The position numbers and the translations under genes were made by a program. A stretch of DNA of 64,000 bases, taken from contig OZ244795.1 of the NCBI GenBank assembly GCA_965219925.1, positions 3,782,001-3,846,000 of the forward strand. Reading direction: 5' to 3'. Shown one piece after another: positions 8,300-16,538 of the stretch (positions within the stretch are counted from its first letter, which is position 1; each line of letters starts with the position of its first letter). A model generated the notes under the pieces. It did not search any database, had not been told where the DNA came from, and was given only the letters and a program-made list of their open reading frames with translations. The stretch comes from Bin87 sp965219925. GTDB lineage: Bacteria; Chloroflexota; Dehalococcoidia; Lucifugimonadales; UBA3495.

Positions 8300-9130
8300 C
8301 TACTCCCCTTCCTGGATGCGGGAGTACATGGCAAGGGGCGTTGCGGCCAGCAGTCCGGCATCTACGGGCAGCACCACGCCAGACACCCAGCGGGATTCAT
8401 CGCTGGCGAGAAAGAGGGCGGCGTAGGCGATGTCCCAGGCGTTGCCCTCCACTCCCAGGGGGCCCGCCTTTCGCCGCCGTTCGCGGGTTACGGGCTCCAT
8501 GGTTCCGCCGACCATGGGGGTGTAGATGTGGCCGGGAGCGATAACGTTGACTCGTACGTTGTCTCGACCCAGGTGCACCGCCATCGTCTCCGACATTCCA
8601 ATGACGCCGGCCTTGGAGGCAGAATAGGGGACGCTGGCGGCGCCGCTGCCGGCACGGACGCCGGCAATGGAGGACATGTTGATGATGCTGCCGCCGCCGG
8701 CGTCCATCATTTTGGGAACGGCATACTTGGTGGTGAGCATCATGCTCTTGAGGTTGACGTCCAGCACGTTGTCCCAGACGCTTTCTTCGACGTCGGTGGG
8801 AGACCCCGGGCCGGTGATGCCCACGTTGTTGAACAGGATATGCAGGGCTCCGTAGCGTTCAACCGCCGCATCGGCTATGGCCTGGCAGTCCACGGCCAGG
8901 GTAACGTCGGCGCCGATGATGGATGCTTCGCCGCCTTCCTCGCGGATGGTGGCCAGGGTTTCCTCGGCGGCCTGTGGGTTGCGGTCCACCAGCAGCACCT
9001 TGGCTCCCTCACGGGCGAACAGGATGGAGGCGGCCTTTCCAGTACCCAACCCTGGGCCACTGGAGCCAGCGCCCGTGATGACGGCGACTTTTCCTTCGAG
9101 GCGCAGGCGGCCGGTCGGCATGAGAGTCAT
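8300..9130 (-). CDS. SDR-family NAD(P)-dependent oxidoreductase
   Basis: 276 residues. Classical short-chain dehydrogenase: TGAGSSGPGLG nucleotide-binding motif (about 20-30), NNVG (about 107), active-site YSASK with the Ser in MSSIAG upstream, and a C-terminal WVSGVVLPVDAG. It oxidises or reduces an alcohol/ketone substrate with NAD(P); which one is unknown. ATG 9130 has GGAGGGAATT upstream. It lies just downstream of the AhpD-like selenoprotein gene and is probably in the same transcription unit. Confidence 0.92.
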   Translation of the reverse strand: MTLMPTGRLRLEGKVAVITGAGSSGPGLGTGKAASILFAREGAKVLLVDRNPQAAEETLATIREEGGEASIIGADVTLAVDCQAIADAAVERYGALHILFNNVGITGPGSPTDVEESVWDNVLDVNLKSMMLTTKYAVPKMMDAGGGSIINMSSIAGVRAGSGAASVPYSASKAGVIGMSETMAVHLGRDNVRVNVIAPGHIYTPMVGGTMEPVTRERRRKAGPLGVEGNAWDIAYAALFLASDESRWVSGVVLPVDAGLLAATPLAMYSRIQEGE

Positions 9131-9160
9131 AATTCCCTCCGGGTGGTTTGACTTGGGGTA

Positions 9161-9736
9161 TCAGTCGGCAGACGGTACGGATTCCGGTTCCGGTTGCAGC
9201 AGCCAGGGTCGGGACTGCTGCGCAGTGGGTGAGAGCCAGCCGGCCATAGCTTCCTGGCGGCCGTCCGGGATTTCCACGCCCAGGCTATTGGCAAGGCGGT
9301 TCATGAAGTTGAAATAACCGGTGATGGCGACGGTGGACAGCACCTGTTCGTCGGTGAGGCCGATGGATTGCAGCCGCTCGACGTCGGAGCGTTCCATCAG
9401 CGCCGGAGTGCGGGTGAGTTTCACGGCGAAATCCAGGATGGCGCGAGTTTGGGGGTCGAGATCGGCCTGCCGGTAGTCGTGGATGACGTGGGAGGCGTAC
9501 TCGGGGTCGCCGGATTGTTGACGGAGGAACCCTCCGTGAGCAACGGATCAATAACGGCAACCGTTGGTAAGGGATACCACCGTGGCGATGGATTCTTCCT
9601 GTGTGCGAGTTAGAGCCGACGAACCGAATGAGGCGTTGGCGCCGAGGTTTTGCACTGCTGCCGTCAGGTTGGGGTTGATGGACATGCACTTGATGACCGC
9701 TGGCGCTGCGGCGTCGGTTTCGCGAATCCACGACAT
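9161..9736 (-). CDS. AhpD-like (carboxymuconolactone decarboxylase family) selenoprotein, TGA read as Sec
   Basis: 191 residues when the TGA at 9550-9548 is read as selenocysteine. Upstream part: SWIRETDAAAP...IATVVSLTNGCRY. Then TGA at residue 63. Downstream in the same frame: SVAHGGFLRQQSGDPEY and ILDFAVKLTR, through to GYFNFMNRLANSLGVEI. This is the peroxidase-related AhpD fold, in which the motif normally reads NxCxYCxxxH, so TGA replaces the resolving Cys of CxxC, giving C60-R-Y-U63. No stop interrupts the frame after it. A 7-bp hairpin follows at SECIS distance. ATG 9736 has AGGAGCC upstream. Role: thiol/selenol peroxidase or disulfide reductase, inferred. A conventional annotation would show two broken pieces. 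Confidence 0.85.
9521..9537 (-). promoter_or_regulatory. Candidate bacterial SECIS hairpin (AhpD-like gene)
   Basis: Read on the minus strand: TGA, 10 bases, stem ACGGAGG, loop GTT, stem CCTCCGT. The apical loop begins 17 bases after the TGA and starts with G. That meets the known bacterial SECIS rules (loop about 16-37 bases away, G in the first two loop positions). Confidence 0.75.
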
Positions 9737-9794
9737 GGTCAGGCTCCTTTGGCTGTCAAGCAGCCGGATGGTGAGCCATCAGGGGACGGCCGGG

Positions 9795-10208
9795 TTATTG
9801 TGATGCGGCGGCCGGCGGGCCGGCAATCGCCTGGGGAACGACGGCCATTCGGAGCTCCGCGGCGCCCAGCGTCAGATCTCCGAGGCGCACCACGACCTCG
9901 AACTGCAACTTGTTTCCGGCGACGTGGACCAGAGTGGAACGGGCCACGACATCGCTGCCGGCGTCGGCGGGGGCAAGGTGCTTGACGTTGATCTCGTAGC
10001 CGACGACGGTTTGCTGTTGGGACAAAAGAGGATACACCGCGCTGTACGCGGCCTGTTCGATGAGCATCACCATGGCGGGGGTGCTGAACTTGGGGGTGTG
10101 CGGAGCGAGGTGCTCCGCTCCAACGGTAATGCGCGCTTCGCCGGCCAGCCCGGGCCGAATGGCTGGGTTGAGTGGAGGGCGAGCCGGCGAAGGCTCGGGT
10201 GACGTCAT
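9795..10208 (-). CDS. Hotdog-fold thioesterase, FlK-like
   Basis: 137 residues. FSTPAMVMLIEQAAYSAVYP and INVKHLAPA fit the hotdog thioesterase group containing fluoroacetyl-CoA thioesterase FlK, whose catalytic Thr, Glu and His correspond to T in STPAM, E in LIEQAA and H in VKHLAPA. It would hydrolyse an acyl-CoA; the substrate is unknown, and fluoroacetyl-CoA should not be assumed. It sits 9 bases downstream of the UGSC selenoprotein gene, so the two are likely co-translated. Confidence 0.8.
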   Translation of the reverse strand: MTSPEPSPARPPLNPAIRPGLAGEARITVGAEHLAPHTPKFSTPAMVMLIEQAAYSAVYPLLSQQQTVVGYEINVKHLAPADAGSDVVARSTLVHVAGNKLQFEVVVRLGDLTLGAAELRMAVVPQAIAGPPAAASQ

Positions 10209-10217
10209 GTATCGGGG

Positions 10218-10793
10218 CTAGTCGTCGGAGGCCACCGCTGCTTCCTGACCGGTCAAGATGGACTCAACCTCGTCGGCCAGTTCGGCGGCGCGCTGCTTCA
10301 CCTCATCGTCGGTGAGGCTGGACAGCGGGTGCTGAGCCACCACGTACCGATAGTCAGGCACGCCCATCATACGGGTCATGGCCTGGGCGGTGTTCAGGAA
10401 CACGTGGGTGATGATTGCCGCGGTGGGTACGCCGCGCTTTTCCATATCGATGCCGTCGTGCACACTGCACGAGCTGCAGGACCCTCAATCCCCAACCCCG
10501 GTGATGAGGTAGTCGACCTCCCCCAGGATGGAGTCAATCACGTCCTGCCGGGCCGGCAGGCTGGCGTGGTGCTTGGCGAAGTACTTGACCTCGGAGAAAC
10601 CGTGCCGCTCGTTGAGGATGTTGCCCAGCTCATGGAGGAGCTTGTCGGCGTTGGCCTTGGAGTTCTCCATGAGGCCGAGACGCTTGCCGGCCAAACCGCC
10701 GGAGCGGTCGTTCATGTGAAACTCGGTGGTGGGTAGTTCGGTGCCCCGGGGATTTACCAGGCGTAGCCGGGACATGGATTCAGCAGTGGTCAT
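10218..10793 (-). CDS. UGSC family selenoprotein, TGA read as Sec
   Basis: 191 residues when TGA at 10487-10485 is read through. The first 102 residues end DYLITGVGD; the TGA is residue 103; the frame then continues GSCSSCSVHDGIDMEKRGVP to the end at 10218. U103-G-S-C106 is exactly the motif that names the UGSC (seleno)protein family, known to me from marine bacterial metagenomes. The frame is unbroken on both sides and a hairpin follows at SECIS distance. ATG 10793 has GGGAGG seven bases upstream; a TTG lies two codons earlier. Function unknown, presumably redox. Upstream is a 344-residue conserved protein and downstream the FlK-like thioesterase. Confidence 0.88.
10456..10472 (-). promoter_or_regulatory. 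Candidate bacterial SECIS hairpin (UGSC gene)
   Basis: Read on the minus strand: TGA, 12 bases, stem TCGTGCA, loop GTG, stem TGCACGA. The loop starts 19 bases after the TGA with G-U. It has the same 7-bp stem and 3-base GUN loop as the hairpin after the AhpD-like TGA, although the stem sequences differ. Confidence 0.75.
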
Positions 10794-10892
10794 TTTCAAC
10801 CTCCCTGTTCGGTCTGTGCAGTTGACATTGCTGATTTGTGGTGTGACTGGCGTTTGATAAAGCGTGTTGATCCAAGGTTTTGCGAATCCGGA

Positions 10893-11927
10893 TTAATCGG
10901 CGCCCGAGTTGATGATTCGGGTGCGGATGCGGTAGCCGGTAGTGTCGATAATGGCGCTGTAGCGTCCGCCGGTGCCGCCGCCGTGCATAATCAGGATGTC
11001 GTTGGGGTCGTTGGCGCAGCGCATGATCAGCTGGTCGTCGCCGGGTCGTTCGGGTCCCTGCTTGGAACCCAGTTGAACCAGCTCGGCCCGCGAGCGTCCG
11101 CTGTTTTCGATGAGAAACTCCTGTATGTCCTGGCGTGTCCAGCCGTCGCCCTGCAGGGTAAGGGCATGTTCCGGCCCGATGACGATGACCCACTGGGCGG
11201 GGTACCGATGGGCGAGAGCCGTTGACTGCAGGGTGTCGCAGATCCCGAGCAGTATCGAGCGGCCGGTGTGGCCGTAGCTGTTGGGAACGCTGACCGGATT
11301 GTACGCCACGGCCACCGTTACGACGCTGTCGGAGGCCTGGAAACCCCGGCTGACGTGGAGCGGTTCCCAGGGGGAATCTTCTTCGTTTTCGGCGATGCAG
11401 AAGGTGTACTTGGCCGGCGTGCCCAGGGTGCCGCGGTCGAGCTGACCGGGCCAGGCGTCAAAGCCGTTCATAAAGCAGAGGCGCACGGCTCGACCGATGC
11501 TGGCGTTGGCGCGGAAACCGGGCCCGAAAAGACCGTCGCGGCTGTTGATGCCCAGGGCTTCGCGAATCGGCCCGTTGAGAACCATCAGGATGCTGGGGGA
11601 ACTGGTGGACGACGCCGCCATGTTGACGAAGTTTCGTTCTTCTTCCAGCGTGCGCAGGGCGGTGACCAGAACGGGGAAGTAGTCGGACTGGCAGCCGGCC
11701 ATCACGGCATTGGCGGCGGCGTTTTCGGAGGTGATGACACGGCTGCGCATGTCCAGATTAAGCAGCTCTTCTTCGCCGGTGAGACCGGCCCGGGACAGCA
11801 TCTCGCGAACCTTGTAGTCGGCAGGCGGAACCACGGGCAGGCCATCCGTCCAGCCCAGGCGGAAACATTCCTCGATGGCCTCGATGGTATCGGCGGTTTC
11901 AACGTGGCGTTCCGCGCTGCTGGTCAT
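10893..11927 (-). CDS. Conserved protein upstream of UGSC selenoprotein
   Basis: 344 residues, soluble, no signal peptide. It opens with a helical segment IEAIEECFRLGWTDGLPVVPP that I recognise as recurring in proteins linked to UGSC genes, but I cannot name a characterised family. A glycine-rich stretch DILIMHGGGTGGRYSAII lies near the C-terminus. Conserved-looking FCIAENEEDSPWEPLHV and WVIVIGPEHA segments sit mid-chain. It is encoded 99 bases upstream of the UGSC gene on the same strand and is likely its functional partner. Reaction unknown. Confidence 0.75.
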   Translation of the reverse strand: MTSSAERHVETADTIEAIEECFRLGWTDGLPVVPPADYKVREMLSRAGLTGEEELLNLDMRSRVITSENAAANAVMAGCQSDYFPVLVTALRTLEEERNFVNMAASSTSSPSILMVLNGPIREALGINSRDGLFGPGFRANASIGRAVRLCFMNGFDAWPGQLDRGTLGTPAKYTFCIAENEEDSPWEPLHVSRGFQASDSVVTVAVAYNPVSVPNSYGHTGRSILLGICDTLQSTALAHRYPAQWVIVIGPEHALTLQGDGWTRQDIQEFLIENSGRSRAELVQLGSKQGPERPGDDQLIMRCANDPNDILIMHGGGTGGRYSAIIDTTGYRIRTRIINSGAD

Positions 11928-12007
11928 GCTGTCCTCACTTTTGATGGTCGCAGTTTACAATATGGTGGGATTTTACACCCGTTGGGTAATATTATCGAAT
12001 CGGCCAG

Positions 12008-12421
12008 TTAATTAGCGCCATCCGTTTCGGTCAACGGCTCCAGGAGGTCGAGGAGGATTGCCATTCGGTCCAACCGACGACCGATGTCGTCTGCGGACAG
12101 AAACCGTTTCCGAGTATAGAAATACCCGTGGAGCAGGTTGGCTTCCCCCTTCAGGGTTCCCAGCTGTCGGTTACTGGTCAACTGTTCCGCCCGGTACATT
12201 ATGTCCAGGTATTCATCGTGGCGGTTGTATTGCCAGCCCTGGGCTTCGGCGACGGCTTTGGCCATCCAGGCTGCGGCGCCCCAGCCCTTTTCGGAAGCCT
12301 GGTGCAGGTCGTCCTCGGCGAGGTATTGGCGGCTTTTGACCAGAAACTCACGGGCCTGCTGCCGGTAGTCGGCAACGGCGCCGTTCTGGTCGAAAGGTTC
12401 GATGGGGGAGGTTTGGGTCAT
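12008..12421 (-). CDS. Small helical PaREP1/HEPN-like protein
   Basis: 137 residues. The core YRQQAREFLVKSRQYLAEDD followed by LHQASEKGWGAAAWMAKAVA looks like the PaREP1/HEPN-type four-helix fold that binds RNA or partners a nucleotidyltransferase. The RxxxxH catalytic motif of RNase-type HEPN is not evident. A paralogue with the same helix pattern is at 58697-59104. ATG 12421 has CGGAGC upstream. Role unknown. Confidence 0.65.
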   Translation of the reverse strand: MTQTSPIEPFDQNGAVADYRQQAREFLVKSRQYLAEDDLHQASEKGWGAAAWMAKAVAEAQGWQYNRHDEYLDIMYRAEQLTSNRQLGTLKGEANLLHGYFYTRKRFLSADDIGRRLDRMAILLDLLEPLTETDGAN

Positions 12422-12465
12422 GGGATAGAGCTCCGGAGGGTGAACGATGCACGCTCTATTTTACT

Positions 12466-12789
12466 TTACTCGCGGAGCTTGCCGGTAACAATCAGGCCAT
12501 CGGTAACGCTGTAACCGTGACCCGGAAATTCGCGCTGGCTGTTGGTGTCCATGAAGGATGTGCGCCCACTGACGATGGGAGTGATGAATATGACGTCATA
12601 GCCGGCCGCGTCCAAATCGTTGCAGCATCGTTCCAGGTGGTCTGTCATCTGCGCCAACCGGGTCCTTTCTTCGCTGGTGATTCGGACGCCGCCGGCGCTG
12701 CCGCCGTGGGTGGATACGGTGGTATCGGCGTATACATACCTGGTGATGTAGGTGGGTTTGTTGCCGGAGGTATCAGGCTGGCGGAACAT
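12466..12789 (-). CDS. Hypothetical protein
   Basis: 107 residues, no family recognised. A helix ITSEERTRLAQMTDHLERCC is followed by a hydrophobic strand YDVIFITPIVSG. It lies 44 bases upstream of the HEPN-like gene on the same strand and could be its partner, but it shows no nucleotidyltransferase GSxxxGxxxxxSDxD motif. Ribosome site weak. Confidence 0.45.
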   Translation of the reverse strand: MFRQPDTSGNKPTYITRYVYADTTVSTHGGSAGGVRITSEERTRLAQMTDHLERCCNDLDAAGYDVIFITPIVSGRTSFMDTNSQREFPGHGYSVTDGLIVTGKLRE

Positions 12790-12839
12790 GATGCGCTCTA
12801 CAAAACCGTTCCCAAAGTCAGGCCGACAATCCGGGCGCT

Positions 12840-12959
12840 GTCATTGCGACCCCGTACTTGATACGGGGTGGCAATCTCGTCGCCGTAGCAATGGCGATTT
12901 GCCGACGTGTGTTCAACCTCAACGAGATTGCCACGTCGCTTTGCTCCTCGCAATGACAA
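12840..12959. repeat. Rep-A core element
   Basis: A Rep-A core beginning TCATTGCGACCCCGTACTTG (the variant with an inner CCCCGTAC...GTACGGGG hairpin half) and ending GCTCCTCGCAATGACA. Clear outer arms and duplication were not identified. Confidence 0.75.
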
Positions 12960-12989
12960 TAAGCTCGATCGATGACCGTGAGACGGGAT

Positions 12990-13892
12990 TTACCCGCCCA
13001 TGCCCTGGAAACGTAGCTGCACTCCGGATTTCTCTTCCTGCAGGCGAGCCACCGCGTCGGAGTCTTCGGGACCCCAGCCGCGAAACATTGCCTCGACGTG
13101 TCGCTGGTCGACCAGGTTGGAAAGTTCCATGGGGATACCGTATTCGCGCCCCAGGTCGGTGGCCAGGCGGACGTCTTTGGCGGCCAGCGCGGTGGCGAAT
13201 CCGGGTTCAAAGTTGCCGCTGAACAGGTAGCGGGGGAATTTTTCGGTGAGGCGGCGGTTGCCTCCGCTACTGTTGGCAATCACATCGGCCAGCGTTTCCA
13301 GGTCCACACCCGCCTTGACTCCCAGGGTCAACGACTCGGCCATCAGCACGCCGATGCCCATGGACAGCAGGTTGTTGCAGATTTTGGTTACCATGCCGGC
13401 GCCGATGTCGCCGCAGTAGACCACGTGGGCCCCGATGGCATCCAGCATTGGCTTTACCTTTTCGAAGGTTGCCCGGTCCCCGCCGGCCATGACAGCCAGG
13501 GTTCCCGCGGCGGCTCCGTACACGCCTCCGCTGACGGGAGCGTCCAGAACGGTGACCCCGCGAGCGCCGCACTCGGCATGGAGTCGCCGGATGACGGTGG
13601 GCGAATTGGTGGACAGGTCAACGTATATATCGCCGGGGCTGGCGCCCGACATGATGCCGTTCTCGCCCATAACCACCGCCTCAACATCGCGCGGCACTGG
13701 CAGCGAGGTGAACACGGCGTCGGCGGCAACGACGCATCCGGCCGGGCTGTCAGACCAGGTTGCGCCCATCTCCAGCAGGTTGGTGGCCGACTCGCGGCGC
13801 AGGTCGTGCACGGTCAGCTGGTGGCCGGCTTTAATCATGTTGGCAGCCATGGGATTGCCCATATTTCCAACGCCAATGAACCCAGCTTTCAT
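12990..13892 (-). CDS. NAD(P)-dependent 3-hydroxyisobutyrate dehydrogenase-family oxidoreductase
   Basis: 300 residues from ATG 13892, with GAGGAGAT seven bases upstream. N-terminal Rossmann GFIGVGNMGNPMAANM, the substrate-binding DAPVSGGVYGAAAGTL, and the catalytic Lys region GAGMVTKICNNLL identify the beta-hydroxyacid dehydrogenase family (HIBADH, tartronate semialdehyde reductase, GLYR1). It reversibly oxidises a 3-hydroxy acid; the exact acid cannot be told. A longer reading to 14054 runs into a repeat-rich leader and is unlikely. Confidence 0.9.
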   Translation of the reverse strand: MKAGFIGVGNMGNPMAANMIKAGHQLTVHDLRRESATNLLEMGATWSDSPAGCVVAADAVFTSLPVPRDVEAVVMGENGIMSGASPGDIYVDLSTNSPTVIRRLHAECGARGVTVLDAPVSGGVYGAAAGTLAVMAGGDRATFEKVKPMLDAIGAHVVYCGDIGAGMVTKICNNLLSMGIGVLMAESLTLGVKAGVDLETLADVIANSSGGNRRLTEKFPRYLFSGNFEPGFATALAAKDVRLATDLGREYGIPMELSNLVDQRHVEAMFRGWGPEDSDAVARLQEEKSGVQLRFQGMGG

Positions 13893-14051
13893 AACGCAAA
13901 TCTCCTCGAAAACGCCGGCAAATCTCTGCGGGCGATAAGTGGGCGCATTATAGCACCGTGTCGGGTTCGCCCCGGCTGGTTGCGGCGTGTGCATAACTAC
14001 CGGCCGTCTCTTGCCGCCCGCCGTCTCTTGCCGGGGTAGGCGAGGCGTACC

Positions 14052-14258
14052 CAATTTAATCTGTCATTGCGAGGAGCGCAGCGACGTGGCAATCTCGTTG
14101 AGGTTGAACACATGTCGGCAAACCACCGTTGCTACGGCGACGAGATTGCCACCCCCGTATCAAGTACGGGGTCGCAATGACAGGTGGGAGTGGGCGCTCT
14201 TCGCAATGACAGTCGGCTGGTTTGGTTTGACAAAGTGGGTACGCGTGAGATTGCCGGG
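14052..14258. repeat. Rep-A element with 10-bp flanking duplication
   Basis: A Rep-A core with inner CCCCCGTATCAAGTACGGGG and right arm GACAAAGTGGGTACGCGTGA. GAGGCGTACC is repeated at 14042-14051 and 14259-14268. It occupies the gap between the divergent dehydrogenase and esterase genes. A TATAAT at 14281 just beyond it could serve the esterase gene. Confidence 0.75.
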
Positions 14259-14325
14259 GAGGCGTACCTGCCAGCCCATGTATAATACGGGCAGCAAACG
14301 ACAATCACCATCAAGGAGCAGGCGT

Positions 14326-15303
14326 ATGGCGACTCAGGCAGACCTTGAATCCTTTGTTACCGAGGTTACGTGCCCGGATGATTTTGACGATTTCTGGGAC
14401 GGCGTCCTGGCCGAGCTGGCCGCAATACCGCTGGATGCCAGGGTCGAGATCGACCCGCTGCGCAGCACGGACGCCGTGAACGTGTATCAGGTTACCTACC
14501 GAAGCATGGACGGGCTGGATATATTTGGATGGTACAGCGTGCCCTCCGAAGGGGACGGTCCTTTTCCCGCGGTGCTGATTCTCCCCGGGTACAAGTCGGA
14601 ACCATCGCTGCGGCGGGACTGGGGACAGAAAGGTGTGGTGGCTCTGTGTGTGGCCGTAAGGGGCAAGCTGCCCAGCAGCGCGCAGTTCAATCCGGGCTAC
14701 CCTGGCCTGTTGACTCACGGCGTGGAAAGCCGGGAAACCTACAGTTATCGGGGTGTTATCTCCGACTGCGTCCGCGGCGTGGACTTCCTGCTGTCGCGTG
14801 CGGAGGTGGATCCGGAACGCATCTACGCCTGCGGGAGCAGCCAGGGCGGCGGGTTGACCTTAATCACCACGGCGCTGAGGCCGGAAATAAAGGCGGGGGT
14901 TTCGGGATACCCGTTCCTGTGCTGTTTCCCGGAATCCATGAAGATGCTGCGCAGTTATCCGTATGACGAGCTGTCGTGCTACAGCCGGGCTTATCCCAAC
15001 CGGACCGACCAAATGCTGGAGACGCTGCAGTATTTTGACGCGGTGAACTTTGCGCCGCGCATCAAATGCCCCATGGTGGTGGGTATTGCCCTGGAGGACG
15101 AAGTTTGCCCGCCAGGCACCAGCTATGCCGCCTATCGTTTGCTGGGCGGCGAACGCGAGTTGTGGTTGTTCCCCAACTCGGGCCACGGCAACGCCCACGA
15201 CTATCCGGCGCAGGAAACGGCCTGGCTGGAGCGAAAGATCGGGGTGAGCCAGGCGCCGGCAGCCAACGTCCAGGGCGCGCGTCCGCAGGGTACCGACGCA
15301 TGA
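14326..15303 (+). CDS. Acetylxylan esterase / cephalosporin-C deacetylase-like hydrolase
   Basis: 325 residues from ATG 14326 (AAGGAG upstream). Resembles the AXE1-type alpha/beta hydrolases, which deacetylate xylan oligomers or antibiotics. The nucleophile elbow is CGSSQGGG with S172; the acid is D in ALEDEVCPP; the base is H in PNSGHGN. FPAVLILPGY and GWYSVPSEGDGP are typical of the family. No signal peptide, so cytosolic. Its TGA overlaps the ATG of the next, paralogous gene (ATGA). Substrate unknown. Confidence 0.85.
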   Translation: MATQADLESFVTEVTCPDDFDDFWDGVLAELAAIPLDARVEIDPLRSTDAVNVYQVTYRSMDGLDIFGWYSVPSEGDGPFPAVLILPGYKSEPSLRRDWGQKGVVALCVAVRGKLPSSAQFNPGYPGLLTHGVESRETYSYRGVISDCVRGVDFLLSRAEVDPERIYACGSSQGGGLTLITTALRPEIKAGVSGYPFLCCFPESMKMLRSYPYDELSCYSRAYPNRTDQMLETLQYFDAVNFAPRIKCPMVVGIALEDEVCPPGTSYAAYRLLGGERELWLFPNSGHGNAHDYPAQETAWLERKIGVSQAPAANVQGARPQGTDA

Positions 15304-16187
15304 CCGAAAACCCAATAAATCCCGAAGTGTTCTGGCAGCAGACCGAAGCGGAACTGTCGGAATGGAATCCGGACGTGGCGGTGGAGGTGGATTCCTTTTA
15401 CTCGCAGCCGGAGTGGGATGTATATCGCATGTACTACACCAGCGCCGGCGGTCAACGGCTGTTCGCCTGGTTTTCGGCGCCCAGGGGTGGCGGCCCCTAC
15501 CCGGCGTTGGTCAGGATGCCCGACTATGCCAGTGTCCACGACATCATCTACACGCCGTTGCGCCACCGGGCGGTGGTGATGAATCCCACCTACCGAGGCC
15601 AACGCCATAGCGACGGCATGGTGCGGGCGAGTTATCCGGGACTGCTGACGGAGGGGATTGAAGACGTGCGTTCCTGCGTGGTTGTGGGCGCTTTCGCCGA
15701 CGCCCTGCGCGCCCTGGACGTGCTGGAGGCGCAACAGGTGGCGCAGATCGGGACCATGGCGCTAACCGGCGCTGGCCTGGGAGCCGGTTTGTCGCTGGCG
15801 GCGGCGGCGAGGCGGCCGCGAGTGTCGGCGGTGGCGGCCGATACGCCGATGCCGTTGGGAAATCGGGCGGCGCTGGAACCGGGGTTGGGTTACCCGTTGG
15901 CGGAGCTGGGGGATTACCTGCGGTTGTATCCGGATCGCCGGAGACAGGTGGAGGCCACGCTGTCGGTACTCGATCCGCTGCACGTCGCGGCGTCGGTGCG
16001 GGCGCCGGTACTGCTCAGCGCCGGCAGATTCGACCGGAGCACGTGCCCCCTGGCGTTCAGCGAGGAACTGGCGGCCGTCCTGCCCAACTGCGATTTCAGG
16101 CTCTACGACGGCGGAGCCGAGGGCGGCGGCCACGAACACGCCCAGATACGTGCTGCCTGGCTTGGCGAAATGCTGGGGTTGAACTGA
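15300..16187 (+). CDS. Acetylxylan-esterase-like paralogue lacking the nucleophile
   Basis: 295 residues, starting at the ATGA overlap with the upstream esterase. The two share the fold and several segments (EVDSFYSQPEWDVYRMYYTS compares with the upstream family N-terminus; SYPGLLTEGIED with GYPGLLTHGVES). The elbow reads TGAGLGAG, so the serine position is G159. D in AGRFDRSTCPL and H in GGGHEHA remain. It is therefore probably not a serine esterase and may be a regulatory or structural partner of the upstream enzyme. Translational coupling supports pairing. Confidence 0.75.
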   Translation: MTENPINPEVFWQQTEAELSEWNPDVAVEVDSFYSQPEWDVYRMYYTSAGGQRLFAWFSAPRGGGPYPALVRMPDYASVHDIIYTPLRHRAVVMNPTYRGQRHSDGMVRASYPGLLTEGIEDVRSCVVVGAFADALRALDVLEAQQVAQIGTMALTGAGLGAGLSLAAAARRPRVSAVAADTPMPLGNRAALEPGLGYPLAELGDYLRLYPDRRRQVEATLSVLDPLHVAASVRAPVLLSAGRFDRSTCPLAFSEELAAVLPNCDFRLYDGGAEGGGHEHAQIRAAWLGEMLGLN

Positions 16188-16190
16188 AGT

Positions 16191-16380
16191 GGACGGGTTT
16201 TTACACGGATGATCCTTCGACAGGCTCAGGATGAACGGGGGAGGGGATCGGTTTTTGCATGGATGGAACGGGGTGGACAGGATTTTTGGGCGCTATGTGT
16301 AATGGGATTGCCATGTTGCGGACGTTCCTGGCAATGACGGGTGGCGGTCCTTCGACAGGCTCAGGATGAGTGGAGGGATA
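16191..16380. repeat. Rep-E / Rep-C composite repeat region
   Basis: The gap between the esterase pair and the toxin-antitoxin cassette. Two Rep-C units (CCTTCGACAGGCTCAGGATG at about 16207 and 16350) surround a Rep-E unit (TGGACAGGATTTTTGGGC... with TATGTGTAATGGGATTGCCA). The same Rep-E sequence recurs near 61480. No gene seen. Confidence 0.7.
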
Positions 16381-16538
16381 ACCCTTCACGTTTGAGGGGA
16401 CGAAAACGGTTTGCAGTGGAAATTCTGTGCTGGGTTACCCCCACGAGAGGCCGAATAGTCCACAGACCCCCGCAAGTCTGAACAGTTACGTGAGGCGATT
16501 TCGCTACTCGGCCTTCTTGTCGCACCCCTGAATCAGCG

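Noticed and set aside
9161..9736. Frameshift or pseudogene explanation for the split AhpD-like gene
   Set aside because: Both halves are in the same frame, TGA falls exactly at the Cys column, and a hairpin follows. Recoding explains more than a nonsense mutation.
12008..12789. A classical HEPN-MNT toxin-antitoxin pair
   Set aside because: The neighbour at 12466 shows no nucleotidyltransferase motif, and the HEPN-like protein lacks RxxxxH. The pairing is only suggestive.
14281..14286. TATAAT as a promoter for the esterase pair
   Set aside because: No -35 element at 16-18 bases; kept only as a remark in the repeat entry.
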